From Verrucomicrobiales bacterium (lineage in GTDB: Bacteria > Verrucomicrobiota > Verrucomicrobiia > Limisphaerales > UBA9464), in NCBI GenBank assembly GCA_027489875.1, contig JAIXZE010000311.1, forward strand, positions 18,356-82,355: 64,000 nt of DNA. Direction: 5' to 3'. Each line of letters starts with the position of its first letter. Positions within the stretch are counted from its first letter, which is position 1. The notes beneath the pieces are model-generated. The model was not told the DNA's origin. It saw only the letters and a program-made list of their open reading frames with translations, and searched no databases. Position numbers and translations under genes: made by a program. Shown piece by piece: positions 1 to 9,013 of this stretch.

Positions 1-1216
1 GCTTCAGGGTCACAGGCTTGGTCTCATCCACGGAGAAGAACAGCGGGTTGGTGATCGTCGCGGTTACGATCGCCGGCGTCGAAGACACCGTGGTGTAGCT
101 GGGAGCGACGAATGAACCGCCGTCCGTCACCTGACGTCCGTCCGTCGACGTGAACTTCACGGCGACGGTGTGGCGGGAACCGGGCTTGTAAACGTCCGGA
201 GCCTGGGAGTAGCCAACAAAGACGAGGCTGCCGTCACGGGTGATCGTGGCGGGGCTGACGACGCCGCCGTCGATCTCGAGGGTGATGGGTTTGGTTTCGT
301 CCACGTTCTTGCCGAGGGCTTCAGCAATACGCGCACGGACAGACACACCATTGCCGCTCACACCGGTCACCAACGGAGGAACACCGATGGCAATGTTATC
401 AACCGCCCACCACCAGTCATTCGCGGCCTCGATCATGCCGAACGTCAGCTTGACGCTGGTTGCGCCGGCGAGGTTGTTCAGGGGGATGATGAACGGCTCG
501 TTGGTATTCGAGACCTCGTCCGGGTTGGTGGTGTCCTGCTTGGTCTTGTCCTCCTTGAAGAAGGGATTGTCGGAACCGTCCAGGAGGGTCCGCGTGGATT
601 CCCAACGAATGATCTCGTTGGTCGTTCCCGCGTTGTAGGTCACCCGCACCAAGCCAATCTGGTTGTTGATCGCCGAACCATCTTCCGCCGTCGGGAAGCT
701 GGCACCCGCGTCGTCGCGTCCTTCCGGCCGCCAGCTGGAATCGAAGGCGAGGACCAGCGAGTTCGCGGCATACCCGGAAAGAGCGATTTCCGGGGTCGCC
801 ACGAACGAGTTGAAGAATCCCTTCGCGTGCGCCGCGTCATCCCATTCGTCGGGATCGGCGATCATGACGTTGCCCTGTCCGAAGGTGAAATCGGCCCGGC
901 GCTGATCGCCTGCGGTACGGATCCACCACTCCTTGTTGGCGAAGCTCCATCCAGCCCACTCCACCACACCATCGGTGGCAGCATTGCCAAGACCCGGCAT
1001 TCCGGAATCGTCCTGGGTCCATCCGGCAGGGGGGGTTTTGGTCCAGACCTTCAGACCAGCAAGGCCTTCCTCGCGATTCGGACCAAGGATCAGACCCTCG
1101 AAGTCCTCAAAAAACGCCTTCTGAGCGAAGGCGCACGATGCAGCACCCAGCAGGGCGCCAAGGGCAGCGGCGCGCACAAGTGCGCGACCCGACCCGGTTA
1201 GGTTCATAGGTTTCAT
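1..1216 (-). CDS. Exported protein with repeated Ig-like segments (C-terminus outside window)
   Basis: The reading frame runs leftwards from ATG at 1216 and is still open at base 1, so only the first 405 residues are visible. Residues 1-31 form a signal peptide ending AFA-Q; a second ATG lies three codons in. A poor lipobox-like AASC at 25-28 makes a lipoprotein possible but less likely. The next ~220 residues open with FFEDFEG and read like a carbohydrate-binding or LamG-like sandwich seen at the N-terminus of verrucomicrobial exported proteins, but I do not recognise the family. After that two segments share the motif VDETKP(I/V)TL about 110 residues apart, suggesting tandem beta-sandwich repeats. 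The function is unknown; secretion and adhesion or matrix roles are inference. The gene is divergent from the oxidoreductase at 1548. Confidence 0.8.
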   Translation of the reverse strand, partial: MKPMNLTGSGRALVRAAALGALLGAASCAFAQKAFFEDFEGLILGPNREEGLAGLKVWTKTPPAGWTQDDSGMPGLGNAATDGVVEWAGWSFANKEWWIRTAGDQRRADFTFGQGNVMIADPDEWDDAAHAKGFFNSFVATPEIALSGYAANSLVLAFDSSWRPEGRDDAGASFPTAEDGSAINNQIGLVRVTYNAGTTNEIIRWESTRTLLDGSDNPFFKEDKTKQDTTNPDEVSNTNEPFIIPLNNLAGATSVKLTFGMIEAANDWWWAVDNIAIGVPPLVTGVSGNGVSVRARIAEALGKNVDETKPITLEIDGGVVSPATITRDGSLVFVGYSQAPDVYKPGSRHTVAVKFTSTDGRQVTDGGSFVAPSYTTVSSTPAIVTATITNPLFFSVDETKPVTLK

Positions 1217-1547
1217 GTACATTCAATGGGATGACAGACGCCCACCTTGAACCCTGTCCTCCCCATTCAACGCAACCCACGAAACCCGCTTCGCACCGTC
1301 TTTGCCCTTCTGCCGCACATCTGCCGCCAATGTTGCAGGATCGACATCGCGGCATCCCCTGAATCTCACCCGCGATCGAACGTTCCGATTCCGGCGAATC
1401 ACGTTCGGGACAACCGCGGCATCACGGATGCCGTGAATCTTCCATCCTGGACCGGGTGCCCAACCTTCGCCCTTCCGTTTGCCACTTCACCCCACACCGA
1501 AGAAACCCACTTGGCGATTTCGCGGAACAGGATTAGTACGTCTGCGT
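1217..1547. other. Intergenic region between divergent genes
   Basis: These 331 bases separate the exported protein on the minus strand from the oxidoreductase on the plus strand, so both promoters should lie here. The stretch is C-rich on the plus strand. I see no convincing -35/-10 pair, long palindrome or RNA gene. The open frames that cross it have no initiation or protein-like composition. Confidence 0.5.
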
Positions 1548-2822
1548 ATGAATCGAACCGAGTCCTTCGACGCCGTGGTCGTCGGCGCCGGCCCCGCGGG
1601 CACCGCCACCGCCACCGCCCTCGCCCAGCACGGCCGGCGCGTCCTTGTCCTCGAACGCGAGAAGTTCCCCCGCTACCACATCGGCGAATCCCTCATCCCG
1701 TTCACCTACCACGCCCTGGACCGGCTCGGAATGATTCCAAGGCTTCGGAAGTCATCCTTTCCCAAGAAGTACTCCGTCCAGTTCGTCAGCCCTTCTGGCC
1801 GCGCGTCCCAACCCTTTTATTTCTTCAACCGCTACGACCGTGAAACAGTCGCCCAGACGTGGCAGGTCCTGCGTTCCGAATTCGACCAGATGATGGTCGA
1901 GAATGCCCGCGAGCAGGGTGTCGACGTGCGCGAAGAAACCGAGGTCACCGAACTCTTGAAGGACGGGGACCGTTACGTGGGCGTTCGAGCCCGCTCAAAG
2001 GATGGGCGCGAATTCACCGTCCACGCTCCCGTCACCGTCGATGCCACCGGCCGTGAAGCGATGGCCGCCACACGCAACGCCTGGCGGCGGGGCGATCCAA
2101 AGCTGAACAAGGTCGCCGTATGGACGTATTACGACAACGCCCTGCGTGATCCTGGCATCGACGAAGGAGGAACAACCGTCGCGTTCATCCCGGGCAAGGG
2201 TTGGTTCTGGTACATTCCACAGCACAACAACCGCGTCAGCGTCGGCGTGGTGAGTGACGGGAAGTACCTCACGCGGGACGGGATCAAGGATCCCAAGACC
2301 ATCTTCCATCGGGAGGTGAAGGAGAACCGCTGGATCGAGGAGCATCTCGCTCAGGGAACCTGCTGCGGCGAATACTGGCTGACTGCGGAGTACACGTTCC
2401 GCAGCCAGTACTGCGCCGATGACGGTCTGGTCCTCGTGGGCGATGCCTACGGATTCCTGGATCCTGTGTTCTCGAGCGGACTCATGCTGGCGTTGAAGAG
2501 CGGTGTCCTCGCGGCCGATTCGATCCACGCCGCGCTGACCATCGGCGACACTTCTGCGGCACGGTTCTCAGGATATGCGACCGAGATGACCGAGAGCATC
2601 GAGAACATGCGGAAGCTGGTCTACGCCTTCTACGACCCCAACGTCAGCTTCAAGACCGTCGCCGAGAAGTTCCCCAGCGTCGCTGATGACCTGACCGATT
2701 GCCTCTCCGGCGACGTGAACAAGGACTTCAGCCGGATGTTTGCCGCCTTCTCGGAGTTCACCGAGATCCCGGAGTCCCTGCCTTACGGCGCTCCCCGATT
2801 GAAGACTGCTTCCGTCGCTTGA
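1548..2822 (+). CDS. FAD-dependent oxidoreductase, tryptophan-halogenase/geranylgeranyl-reductase-like
   Basis: The protein has 424 residues. A dinucleotide-binding GAGPAG lies at residues 13-18 after a beta strand, followed by EREKFPRYHIGESL (37-49), which is typical of the flavin-dependent halogenase branch of the FAD_binding_3 superfamily. WFWYIP at 219-224 fits the WxWxIP halogenase signature, and GDAYGFLDP (298-306) is the second FAD contact. Family knowledge predicts use of reduced flavin on an aromatic or isoprenoid substrate; whether it halogenates, hydroxylates or reduces a double bond cannot be read from sequence. ATG 1548 is chosen because the Rossmann fold starts right after it; an upstream in-frame start at 1479 would add 23 unlikely residues. 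The glycosyltransferase follows after 37 bp, suggesting one transcript and perhaps one natural-product or lipid pathway. Confidence 0.85.
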   Translation: MNRTESFDAVVVGAGPAGTATATALAQHGRRVLVLEREKFPRYHIGESLIPFTYHALDRLGMIPRLRKSSFPKKYSVQFVSPSGRASQPFYFFNRYDRETVAQTWQVLRSEFDQMMVENAREQGVDVREETEVTELLKDGDRYVGVRARSKDGREFTVHAPVTVDATGREAMAATRNAWRRGDPKLNKVAVWTYYDNALRDPGIDEGGTTVAFIPGKGWFWYIPQHNNRVSVGVVSDGKYLTRDGIKDPKTIFHREVKENRWIEEHLAQGTCCGEYWLTAEYTFRSQYCADDGLVLVGDAYGFLDPVFSSGLMLALKSGVLAADSIHAALTIGDTSAARFSGYATEMTESIENMRKLVYAFYDPNVSFKTVAEKFPSVADDLTDCLSGDVNKDFSRMFAAFSEFTEIPESLPYGAPRLKTASVA

Positions 2823-2859
2823 GATCCGGAGCCGTCGAAGGCACCGTTCCTCTCCACGG

Positions 2860-4182
2860 ATGAACTTCGTCCAGATCACCCCCGGCGCGGGCGGGATGTA
2901 TTGCGGAAACTGCTTTCGCGACAACGCCCTCGTCGCCGCGCTTCGCCGGCAGGGTCACGAGACCTTGATGGTCCCCTTGTACTTGCCGATGACGCTGGAC
3001 GAATCGGCGGCCCACACCGGAACCCCGACCTTCTTCGGCGGGATCAACGTCTTCCTCTCCCAGAAGGTCCCGGGCTACAGCCGCGCGCCGGCGTGGTTCC
3101 GAGCGCTATTTGACTCCCCCCGCCTCCTGAAATGGGCGGCAGGCAAGGCAGCCAAGACGCGCGCCTCCGACGTCGGCGAACTGAACCTCTCCATGCTGCG
3201 TGGCGAGGAGGGCGGCCAGACGCGGGAACTGGAGGACCTGATTGCTTGGTTGGCGACCCAACCCCACCCGGACGTCGTCTTCCTGTCGAATGCCTTGCTG
3301 GTAGGGTTCGCCCGTCGCCTCAAGGAAACTCTGAACACGCGCGTCATCGTGTTCCTCCAAAGCGAAGAAGCCTTTCTGGACTCCATCCCGGAACCCTGGC
3401 GCAGCCAAAGTTGGAAGACCCTCGCCGACCGCAGCCCCGACATCGACGGATGGATCTCACCCACACGCTATTTCGCCGACCGCATGCAGCAGCGCATGGG
3501 GGTTCCCGCAGACCGCATCCGCGTCGTCCCGAACGGCATCAAACTCGACGGCTACGACCGTGTTCCGGAACGCGCGGCAAAGGCTCCAGGTGAACCGCTC
3601 ATCCTGGGATTCTTCGCACGACAGTGCGCCGAAAAAGGCCTCGATATCGTTGTGGATGCGTTTCTGGAGCTGAGACGGGATGCCGCCTTCAAGAACGTTC
3701 GGCTGAAGGTCGGCGGCGGTTGCGGTCCCTCGGACATTCCTTTCGTCGAGGAACAGAAGCAGAAGCTCGGCAAGGCTGGCCTGTTGGCGGACGTTTCCTT
3801 CCACCCCAACGTGAGCCGGGAGGAAAAGGTGGCCTTCTATGCCTCCTGCGACGTGCTCTCGGTTCCGGGCCGTCATTCCGAAGCCTTCGGCCTGTACCAG
3901 ATCGAATCCATGGCGGCAGGCACTCCCCTCGTCCAACCCGCATCGATCACCTATCCCGAGATTCTGGGCGACACAGATGGAGGCATCCTCTGCGGCCCAA
4001 ACACGCCAGCAGCGCTGGCACAGGCCCTCCGCCCCCTCCTCGCCAACCCGGCCCGATTGCGGGAACTCGGAGATGCTGGCCGCCGGGCGGTCACTCACCG
4101 GTATACCGACGAAGCCATGGCTGCCGGGGTCTATACCGCTGTTCGTGAGCTCCTTTCAGCAAGCTCACAGAATTCCCGCTAG
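2860..4182 (+). CDS. GT4-family glycosyltransferase
   Basis: This 440-residue GT-B fold enzyme begins with the glycine-rich loop TPGAGGMYCGNCFRDNALVAA (split across residues 7-27) that typifies GT4 sugar transferases. The hinge VVPNGIKLDGY is at 222-232. The donor-binding E-x7-E motif falls at E341 and E349 in EAFGLYQIE. It should transfer a sugar from a nucleotide-sugar donor in the cytoplasm; the acceptor is not predictable. An unusual cysteine-containing N-terminal loop (YCGNC, 14-18) is shared by a subset of the family. It lies 37 bp after the halogenase-like gene, on the same strand, and converges on the patatin gene 28 bp downstream, where I see no strong terminator. Confidence 0.88.
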   Translation: MNFVQITPGAGGMYCGNCFRDNALVAALRRQGHETLMVPLYLPMTLDESAAHTGTPTFFGGINVFLSQKVPGYSRAPAWFRALFDSPRLLKWAAGKAAKTRASDVGELNLSMLRGEEGGQTRELEDLIAWLATQPHPDVVFLSNALLVGFARRLKETLNTRVIVFLQSEEAFLDSIPEPWRSQSWKTLADRSPDIDGWISPTRYFADRMQQRMGVPADRIRVVPNGIKLDGYDRVPERAAKAPGEPLILGFFARQCAEKGLDIVVDAFLELRRDAAFKNVRLKVGGGCGPSDIPFVEEQKQKLGKAGLLADVSFHPNVSREEKVAFYASCDVLSVPGRHSEAFGLYQIESMAAGTPLVQPASITYPEILGDTDGGILCGPNTPAALAQALRPLLANPARLRELGDAGRRAVTHRYTDEAMAAGVYTAVRELLSASSQNSR

Positions 4183-4210
4183 GCCAAAGCAGCTTTCCTG
4201 CCGCTGGATT

Positions 4211-5434
4211 TCAGCGCGTCGCCGACTCCGACGCTTCGTCAGGCGGCAGGCTCAGCTCTTCCCATGGGGCGTGAACCCAGTAGCCACCCTTTCGCCCCAT
4301 CCGCTCACCCAACTGGAACAGTCGTTTCATTTCGCCGGCGTCAAAGTCCTTCTGAGAACGCCGTTGATACTGCTGCGGAATCCCCGTCAGGCTGTAGCGG
4401 CAACGATCCCGCCCCGCATAGACGAACATCCGGTAGAAGTCGCCCTCCGCCTGATGGTGCGTGAGCGCCCGCAATGAATTCATCACGATGGGGAGCGCCT
4501 TCGGGCGCACCGGGTCGTAGTGGGATCCAAGATCCCCATTGCGTACGATGTACAACTCCGCCGGCCGATCCCGCCAAAGTTCCCCCAGTGAGCGTCGGAT
4601 CTCGTCGAGATGCAGGACGGGGCCGTAAGCGAAAGCCTGCCGCCCCACACCGCCATCCACATGCATTTCGTCGTATAGCGTGCCATCCGCCTCAACCGAA
4701 AAGTAGACGGGGGGAAAGGCTCCGGGAACAGCCGAGGACGCCATCATCACCTGAAGGAAGAGCTCCGCAGCATCCGCCCGCCCGGTGGCCGCTATGGCAC
4801 CCATGTCCCAGATCACGGGGCGACGCGCGTCGAGGTTGGCCGTGCCGATCCACAGCCGACGCCCCCGGGCATGTTCCCGGGAAACGGCGGCAACAAAATC
4901 GGCGGTGATGTAACGCTTCAACAACTGCCGCAAGGGCGCCGTATCCAACGCGGAATCGTCCCGCAGGATCCGTAGGACTCCCTTCCTTCGGAAAAGGTCG
5001 GCAGGCCTCAGGTTCGCGTGGATCTCGCGTAATGCTGCATCCTGATCGGGCCCAAGGAAGGCAAAGGGTGCCAAAAGTGCTCCGGCACTGATACCGGTGA
5101 CAAAGTCAAACTCGGGACGCGATCCATGTTCCGACCACCCACAAAGCAAGCCAGCCCCGAAGGAACCGTTCATCCCGCCGCCCGAAAGCGACAGGTACTG
5201 GATGGGTTTCTGAACTGTCCCGGTGGCTTGGATGGCCTCGGTCCGCAAGGCGGCTTCCACGCTACGCTGGAGCACGGGACTGAAGTGATCGCCCCAATCC
5301 CGGATCCCCGAATAACCCGGGAGATCTGCCTTGCCAACAGACGTGGCCGGCAACGGATTGCGCGGATGCAGGACGCTGCACCCCGTTGCCAGAACTACAC
5401 AGGCCAAGAACGCGAAGCCGGCGCGCAGGTTCAT
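4211..5434 (-). CDS. Patatin-like phospholipase, predicted lipoprotein
   Basis: The protein has 407 residues. Residues 1-19 are a lipoprotein signal with lipobox LATGC, so C19 should be lipidated. The catalytic patatin fold is complete: oxyanion loop SGGGMNGSFG (84-93), nucleophile elbow GISAG with S116 (114-118), and the aspartate of the DGG motif at D260. It should hydrolyse acyl esters at a membrane surface, probably in the periplasm or outer membrane. The start at 5434 is preferred over an earlier in-frame codon at 5494 because it gives the signal peptide directly. It lies 19 bp downstream of the PfkB kinase gene and probably shares its transcript. Confidence 0.87.
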   Translation of the reverse strand: MNLRAGFAFLACVVLATGCSVLHPRNPLPATSVGKADLPGYSGIRDWGDHFSPVLQRSVEAALRTEAIQATGTVQKPIQYLSLSGGGMNGSFGAGLLCGWSEHGSRPEFDFVTGISAGALLAPFAFLGPDQDAALREIHANLRPADLFRRKGVLRILRDDSALDTAPLRQLLKRYITADFVAAVSREHARGRRLWIGTANLDARRPVIWDMGAIAATGRADAAELFLQVMMASSAVPGAFPPVYFSVEADGTLYDEMHVDGGVGRQAFAYGPVLHLDEIRRSLGELWRDRPAELYIVRNGDLGSHYDPVRPKALPIVMNSLRALTHHQAEGDFYRMFVYAGRDRCRYSLTGIPQQYQRRSQKDFDAGEMKRLFQLGERMGRKGGYWVHAPWEELSLPPDEASESATR

Positions 5435-5453
5435 AGCGTGCCGATCCGACGGC

Positions 5454-6509
5454 CTAGAAATCGTCCTCGTTGGGTTCCAACGGCGGCCGGACACCGTACT
5501 TCTTCTGCAGTGCCTGGACTACGGCAAGAGGCTTCATGCCTCCCGTGCAGGTCGGATCACTCAACGAGGCAGCGGCGGCGCATACCGCCGTCAGCATGCA
5601 CTTCTGGAGATCCCAGCCCTCATGCAAACCGTACAGGGCACCGGCGCAGAATGCGTCACCGGCACCGGCCGTACCTGCAATGGCCTTCGCCGGCACCTTG
5701 AGGGACGGCTGCCAATGATCCTTGCCATCCCGCGTCCGGGCAAAGCAGCCCTCCGGGAAATGGATGATCACGAGCTCTTTGACGCCGTGCTGGAGGATGG
5801 CCCCTGCCGCATGACGCAAGGAAACGGTATCCAGGACGCCTTCCTTGCGGATCTTGAAGCCGGTGACCATCCCTGCCTCATATTCGTTGATGATGGCATA
5901 GTCACAGTGCTTCAGCGCCGGGGTAACCACCGCCTTGAACCGGTCGCTGGCCTCGCTGACCACATCAATGCAGGTCTTGATGCCTGCCGCCTGTGCCGCC
6001 GCCAGAAGCTTGGCCGCCGGGGTGATGCCCTCCTTGTTGACCACGTCCATCTTGTCGAGCAGGAGAAGGTAGCCGAGGTGGAAGATCTTCGCCTTGGTCT
6101 TGGTGAAATCCAGATCCTTGGCGTCCCAGAGCGCATTGGCCCCACGATGGTGGAAGAAGGTACGCTTGCCTGTCCCCGCCACGGTCATGACATCCGTGAA
6201 CGAGGTGGGCGCTTCCGCCGTGCTCTTGAGGTACTTGGTCTCGATCTTGTGCTTGCCGCAATCCTCGAGGATCTGCTGGCCCAGGGCGTCCTTGCCCACC
6301 AGACCGGCACCGTGCAGCGGGAACTCAACCCCCAGCTTCGCCAGATTCAGCAACACGTTGTAAGGCGATCCACCCGTGCCTTGGTGTTGCGACTTGATGT
6401 TGGCGAGTTGCTCGAGACCCGGGTAGGTGTCGATGATCTTGACTTGGTCAATGATCCAATTGCCACCGGCAAGGATGCCGGTGCGCTTTGAGGCTGGAGA
6501 GGCTTTCAT
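5454..6509 (-). CDS. PfkB-family carbohydrate/nucleoside kinase
   Basis: The 351-residue protein shows the ribokinase fold: N-terminal substrate loop with GGSPYNVLLNLAKLG (46-60), a long central domain and the PfkB signature 2 TAGAGDAFCAG at 280-290, where D285 is the expected catalytic base. The usual DTxGAGD reads GTAGAGD, so the DT aspartate is replaced by glycine, as in some divergent members. Substrate is not obvious; fructose, ribose, adenosine or a heptose phosphate are all possible. Translation from ATG 6509 puts the first beta strand at residue 11; an earlier in-frame start (6629) adds 40 unlikely residues. The neighbour SIS isomerase (8450) could fit a sugar-phosphate pathway, but this is inference. 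Confidence 0.82.
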   Translation of the reverse strand: MKASPASKRTGILAGGNWIIDQVKIIDTYPGLEQLANIKSQHQGTGGSPYNVLLNLAKLGVEFPLHGAGLVGKDALGQQILEDCGKHKIETKYLKSTAEAPTSFTDVMTVAGTGKRTFFHHRGANALWDAKDLDFTKTKAKIFHLGYLLLLDKMDVVNKEGITPAAKLLAAAQAAGIKTCIDVVSEASDRFKAVVTPALKHCDYAIINEYEAGMVTGFKIRKEGVLDTVSLRHAAGAILQHGVKELVIIHFPEGCFARTRDGKDHWQPSLKVPAKAIAGTAGAGDAFCAGALYGLHEGWDLQKCMLTAVCAAAASLSDPTCTGGMKPLAVVQALQKKYGVRPPLEPNEDDF

Positions 6510-6686
6510 TCGCGCCGAAAAAAGGTCGTCCCAATGGTGGAGCACACCGCGTGACGAGTCTGCGAAGATTAGCCGAAAGCACCACCCACTGTCTCCATCG
6601 AATTGCAACGACCCCGTAAAGCATCCCAAAAACCCCTGTTCGGAAACCGCTTACCTTCGTCGTGCCGCCCAAAGTGGTCTTGCACG

Positions 6687-8423
6687 TCAACCGCTCCGAG
6701 CCTCCAGAAACGCCTTCAACTCACCAGCCAACCGCTCTCCGAACCCCGGCACATCCGCAATGTCGTCCACCGTGGCCAGCTTCAGCCTCTGGACCGAACC
6801 GAATTTCTTGAGCAGCGCCTGCTTCCTCGCTTCCCCGATGCCGGGAAACTCGTCCAGGACCGACTCGCTGATCCGCTTCAACCTCAACTGTGCGTTGTAC
6901 GTGTTCGCAAACCGGTGGGCCTCATCACGCACCCGTTGCAGGATCTTCACGGCGGCACTGTCCAGACCCAGCCGTAACGGTTCGGCCCGATCCCTGAGGT
7001 GGATCTCCTCGTACTCCTTCGCCAACCCCAGCACCGGGATATGCCCGAGGCCGAGCCGATCCAACTCCGCACAGGCGGCATTCAATTGGCCGCGCCCACC
7101 GTCGATCAGGATAAGATCCGGAAAGCGTGGCTTCGCGGGCACCGCTGGAACCCAGGGGGCCTTCAACTCCGCCGAAGGCTCCAATCCCGCACCCCCGTCA
7201 GCCTCGCCCGCCATGGCTCCGTCTTCCTCCAGGTCCATCCCGGGAGAGGCTGCAGCATCCGTCATCAACCCCGCCGCGCCGCCCTTCAGCTTCTTGCCGA
7301 TGTCACGGATTGCATGGCGCAGTTCATCGACACTCGCCTCGCCGCCGGCTTCGCTCCCTGAGTCCTCCCGGTCCACACGCCCATTTCCCACTTCCCGGGA
7401 CAGTCGGGCGTATCGGCGCCGGACCGTCTCCGCCATGCAGGCAAAATCGTTCTGCTCGGTCACCGACTTCATGCGGAAGCGCCGGTAACTCGCGCGATCG
7501 GGCCGCCCGTGCCAGAAGCTCACCATGGAGGCCACCATGTAGGTCCCACTGATGTTGGAAATATCGAATCCCTCGATCCGACGTGGCGGTTCCCCCAGCC
7601 CGAGCACCCGCGCCAGTTCCCTCAGGTCCGACTCCGGATTGATGGCCACCGGGAGCTTGTACGGGACCCTCTCGAACTTCTCCGTCTTCTGCGTCGCCCG
7701 CGTCAGGTCAGCGATGGCATCCCGGAGCTGTGCCGCCTTCTCGAACTCAAGGGCGGCAGCGGCCTTGCGCATCTCCGCTTCCAATTCCCCCCGCATTTCC
7801 TCCGCACAACCCTGAAGGAACTCAATTCCCGCCTTCACCTGCTCGAGGTACTGGTCGCGGGCGACGTTCCCGATGCACGGTGCCGTGCAATTCTTCAGGT
7901 TGGCGAAGAGGCAATGCCGATAATCCGATTCCGTCGGGGTCAAGGGCCGGCACCCACGCAGCTTGAACTTGCGCCGCATCATCGTCAGCGCCCGCCGCAC
8001 ACTGCCGCTGTGCGCAAACGGCCCGAAATAGACGCTCCCGTCATCCTTGCGCAACCGCGTCAGGGTGAATCGGGGAATGGGATCGTTCAGGTTGACCTTC
8101 AACAGCAGGAACCGCTTGTCGTCCCGGAAGTCGATGTTGAACCGGGGGCGCATCTCCTTGATGAGCTTCCCCTCCAGGAGCAACGCCTCGGCCTCGCTCT
8201 TCACCACGTGCCAATCCACATCGTGGATGGCCTCAACCAAGGCATTGAACTTCAGATCCCACCCCATCCGACGCGACGGATGGAAGTATTGCGAAACCCG
8301 CTTCCGGAGATCCCGCGCCTTCCCAACGTAAATCACCGTGCCGAACCGGTCCTTGTGCAGATAGATCCCCGGCCGGTGAGGCACCTGCGAGAGCTTGTTC
8401 CGGATGTGATCGGTCAGAGGCAT
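6687..8423 (-). CDS. uvrC: Excinuclease ABC subunit UvrC
   Basis: This nucleotide-excision-repair nuclease has 578 residues. Domains in order: GIY-YIG nuclease (about 17-95, with RPGIYLHKD and VIYVGKARDLRKRV) making the 3' incision; the Cys cluster region CLFANLKNCTAPCIG (171-185); UVR motif binding UvrB (about 220-242, ALEFEKAAQLRDAI); RNase H-like endonuclease domain making the 5' incision (about 283-505, with DISN at 287 and LILIDGGRGQLNAA at 437-450); and a C-terminal double helix-hairpin-helix (about 523-572). A low-complexity acidic and Gly/Ala-rich stretch at about 348-433 is inserted just before LILIDGG. ATG 8423 is chosen because homologues start a few residues before the GIY strand. 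It lies 26 bp after the SIS isomerase gene. Confidence 0.96.
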   Translation of the reverse strand: MPLTDHIRNKLSQVPHRPGIYLHKDRFGTVIYVGKARDLRKRVSQYFHPSRRMGWDLKFNALVEAIHDVDWHVVKSEAEALLLEGKLIKEMRPRFNIDFRDDKRFLLLKVNLNDPIPRFTLTRLRKDDGSVYFGPFAHSGSVRRALTMMRRKFKLRGCRPLTPTESDYRHCLFANLKNCTAPCIGNVARDQYLEQVKAGIEFLQGCAEEMRGELEAEMRKAAAALEFEKAAQLRDAIADLTRATQKTEKFERVPYKLPVAINPESDLRELARVLGLGEPPRRIEGFDISNISGTYMVASMVSFWHGRPDRASYRRFRMKSVTEQNDFACMAETVRRRYARLSREVGNGRVDREDSGSEAGGEASVDELRHAIRDIGKKLKGGAAGLMTDAAASPGMDLEEDGAMAGEADGGAGLEPSAELKAPWVPAVPAKPRFPDLILIDGGRGQLNAACAELDRLGLGHIPVLGLAKEYEEIHLRDRAEPLRLGLDSAAVKILQRVRDEAHRFANTYNAQLRLKRISESVLDEFPGIGEARKQALLKKFGSVQRLKLATVDDIADVPGFGERLAGELKAFLEARSG

Positions 8424-8449
8424 CGCAGGCAGTTCATCCGAAGCTCCGC

Positions 8450-9013
8450 TCAGGCCCCGGCGTTCTCGATGAAGGCATAGCACAGCAGGTGAAGAATGTG
8501 CATCTGAACATCTTCGACCCGGCCATAGTGCGTGTCGCCGACCACCACCACCTGCTCTGCCAACTCGGCCATCCGTCCCCGTTTGCCACCCACCAGTGCG
8601 ATGGTCCGCAGGTCATTGGCCTTCGCCCACTCATGCGCTTTCACAAGATTCGGGGAGTTTCCGCTGACGCTTACCCCAATGAACACGTCACCGGCCCGCC
8701 CGTAGTTCATCAACTGCTTCACGTAGACGTCGTCGTAGGAATAGTCATTGCCCAGGGCCGTGATCCAGGCGGTGTTGTCCGTCAACGAAAGCACACGGAA
8801 ACGACGCGCCAGCTTGTCGGAGGCCCCCTTTCCGAGATCCACGGCAAAGTGAGACGCATTCGACGCGCTGCCACCGTTGCCGGCGATGAAGATCTGCCGA
8901 TCCGACGCATGCGCCTCCTTCAAGGTCTCGACCAAACCCACGAGCTGGGCCGGGTTCAGGCTGTCCACCGCCCGCTTCTGCGCTTCAAGATATGCTTCGA
9001 TCCATTGCTTCAT
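8450..9013 (-). CDS. SIS-domain phosphosugar isomerase, GmhA/DiaA-like
   Basis: The protein has 187 residues and is a single SIS domain of the GmhA/DiaA type. The phosphate-binding loop is AGNGGSASNASHFA (44-57) and the second loop SVSGNSPNLVKA (115-126). GmhA converts sedoheptulose 7-phosphate to D-glycero-D-manno-heptose 7-phosphate for LPS. Compared from memory with E. coli GmhA, H61 matches H55 and H180 matches H175, but E65 aligns with D59 and Q172 with E167. So two of the four metal/catalytic positions are changed and the heptose role is uncertain. ATG 9013 is preferred; 9031 is a possible alternative. It heads a probable minus-strand run with uvrC. Confidence 0.8.
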   Translation of the reverse strand: MKQWIEAYLEAQKRAVDSLNPAQLVGLVETLKEAHASDRQIFIAGNGGSASNASHFAVDLGKGASDKLARRFRVLSLTDNTAWITALGNDYSYDDVYVKQLMNYGRAGDVFIGVSVSGNSPNLVKAHEWAKANDLRTIALVGGKRGRMAELAEQVVVVGDTHYGRVEDVQMHILHLLCYAFIENAGA

